Of a DNA stretch of 64,000 nucleotides, positions 62,921 to 64,000 are shown in pieces. Source of the DNA: Sarcomyxa edulis (lineage: Eukaryota > Basidiomycota > Agaricomycetes > Agaricales > Mycenaceae); contig QUOL01000019.1 of the NCBI GenBank assembly GCA_009761415.1, positions 496,001 to 560,000 of the forward strand. The letters are read 5' to 3'. A model generated the notes under the pieces. The model was given only the letters and a program-made list of their open reading frames with translations, did no database searches and was not told the origin of the DNA. Every line of letters starts with the position of its first letter. Position 1 is the stretch's first letter. The position numbers and the translations under genes are program-made.

Positions 62921-63378
62921 ATGTCTACCTCTACCTTGGAGCCACCCCCTCTCACCTCAGACGACACCTTCGAGCTATACGACCTTCGTGTAGAAGTTAT
63001 ATGCCCACCCGGAGAACGTATCATGTGTGGCGCCAAAGAAGGCGACTACTTCATTTTGGAGGGAGAAATGATGTATCTTCCGCCTGGTCAGGGGTTTTCG
63101 ATATATTCCTTAGGTCAGTATGGTTCTACGCACAATCCAGTATCCATGTCTATCGGGCTGATTCGCGAACCTGGCTGAAAGGCGCCATCCTCCCGCTGCT
63201 AGCTGCCAAACAGAGACCCACGCACCCTAATGATTGGATGTCGACTGATGCGGAGGTCACGGTTGCGTGTCCGGACCCGGGGTGTAAGTCGAGGTTGAGG
63301 GTGATGAGGACGGGGAAGAGGACTTTTAGGCGTGGGGATGTTACTGCTAGTGTGGTGCCGCGTATGAAGGAAGCTTAA
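62921..63378 (+). CDS. TIGR04076-like small protein
   Basis: Small protein resembling the TIGR04076 family, function unknown. Start 62921 (MSTSTLEPPPLTSDD). Exon 1 holds FELYDLRVEVICPPGERIMC and DYFILEGEMMYLPPGQGFSI. An intron of about 66 nt (about 63114-63180) joins IYSL to GAILPLLAAKQRPTHPNDW. The conserved end is VTVACPDPGCKSRLRVMRTG, with a CPDPxC pair, then RRGDVTASVVPRMKEA, stop TAA 63376-63378. The intron has a GTCAGT donor and a GAAAG acceptor, and the phase fits. About 130 residues. The family also occurs in bacteria and archaea, so old transfer is conceivable but not shown here. Confidence 0.75.
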
Positions 63379-64000
63379 GTGGAGAGTGCGTCTGGAGATG
63401 ATGGGTCGACGAGGTGATTAGATGTGGGTATGGTGTGAGAGAGAGAGATCTATCGCGTCTTCTTGTGCGTCTTAGTTTCAAGGTGCATATAGAGGGAGAA
63501 CGGATGGGGAGCAGTAATCCATTGGGATGTATACCGTTATTATCCTACGATCATAGCTGCTGCATCGCATCGAGAGAATCAGGAAGGAATATCGAGACCG
63601 TTGCGACTCTGGAAATTTTTTGGCAAAAGAAATTACATTACGAATGGGATACTTCTCAAGAGACCTTTGAGTTTCTGCAGTGATGAGGAAGGGATTGCGA
63701 ATAATTTCTACAATAATATTGATGAATTTATCGTCGTAATTATCATAATTATTGCATAATCTCTCTACCGCTCGCTATTGTCAACGACGACGAGCAAACT
63801 GCTTCGAGCTTTGAGATCGCCATGTCTTGCCCTAAAGTCCGCCTCGTGTTCTCGACTAGTCTCACCGCCAATGTTCTCGCCAAAACCACTCGTGCCTAAA
63901 AAAAAGTTCCGGGGTTTCGTCCACGACTTTTCACCTTGACGAGTAACGCTCTGCTCTCTCATGCACACCTGATCCTTGCGAGCCGCAATGTCACCCGCAG
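63379..64000. other. Intergenic, right edge
   Basis: AT-rich around 63700-63760. Small frames at 63414-63683 (plus) and 63765-63968 (minus) have no recognisable motif. No gene is called. Confidence 0.4.

Overview
The window looks like nuclear DNA of an agaricomycete (mushroom-forming basidiomycete). Genes are split by many 45-65 nt GT-AG introns. Several families are typical of that class: a Plavaka-type DNA transposon, its DUF6532-type companion, a DUF6534-type membrane protein and another agaricomycete 7-TM family. No bacterial-style operons, tRNA, rRNA or CRISPR array were recognised. Gene models were assembled by eye from exons and splice sites. Outer bounds are usually firmer than internal exon edges.

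Region 1 (1-24417) is a biosynthetic gene cluster. It contains a highly reducing type I polyketide synthase (KS-AT-DH, methyltransferase-like, ER-like, KR; C-terminus beyond the left edge), an HHxxxD acyltransferase, a 7-TM protein, an alpha/beta hydrolase, a stand-alone MDR enoyl reductase, a flavin-dependent halogenase with the WxWxIP motif, an aldo-keto reductase and an MFS exporter. The PKS ER block looks inactive, so the separate enoyl reductase is a natural trans-acting partner. The halogenase predicts a chlorinated or brominated polyketide, the acyltransferase an ester, and the MFS protein could export the product.

Region 2 (24418-37020) holds two paralogous GFA-domain (glutathione-dependent formaldehyde-activating type) genes. 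Between them sits an apparently intact Plavaka-type transposon of about 6.5 kb, with transposase and DUF6532-type gene transcribed divergently from a 165-bp spacer.

Region 3 (37182-43062) shows decay and lineage-specific genes: a cyclophilin missing the first part of its fold, a flavin monooxygenase fragment broken by a 7-bp tandem duplication, an unassigned spliced gene and a DUF6534-type membrane protein.

Region 4 (43829-63378) is mostly housekeeping: a small Cys-rich protein, an F-box-like protein, a basic disordered protein, a large 2OG-Fe(II) oxygenase, COP9 signalosome subunit 3, a DUF1275 membrane protein, a WrbA/Pst2-type quinone reductase and a TIGR04076-like protein, separated by gene-poor stretches.
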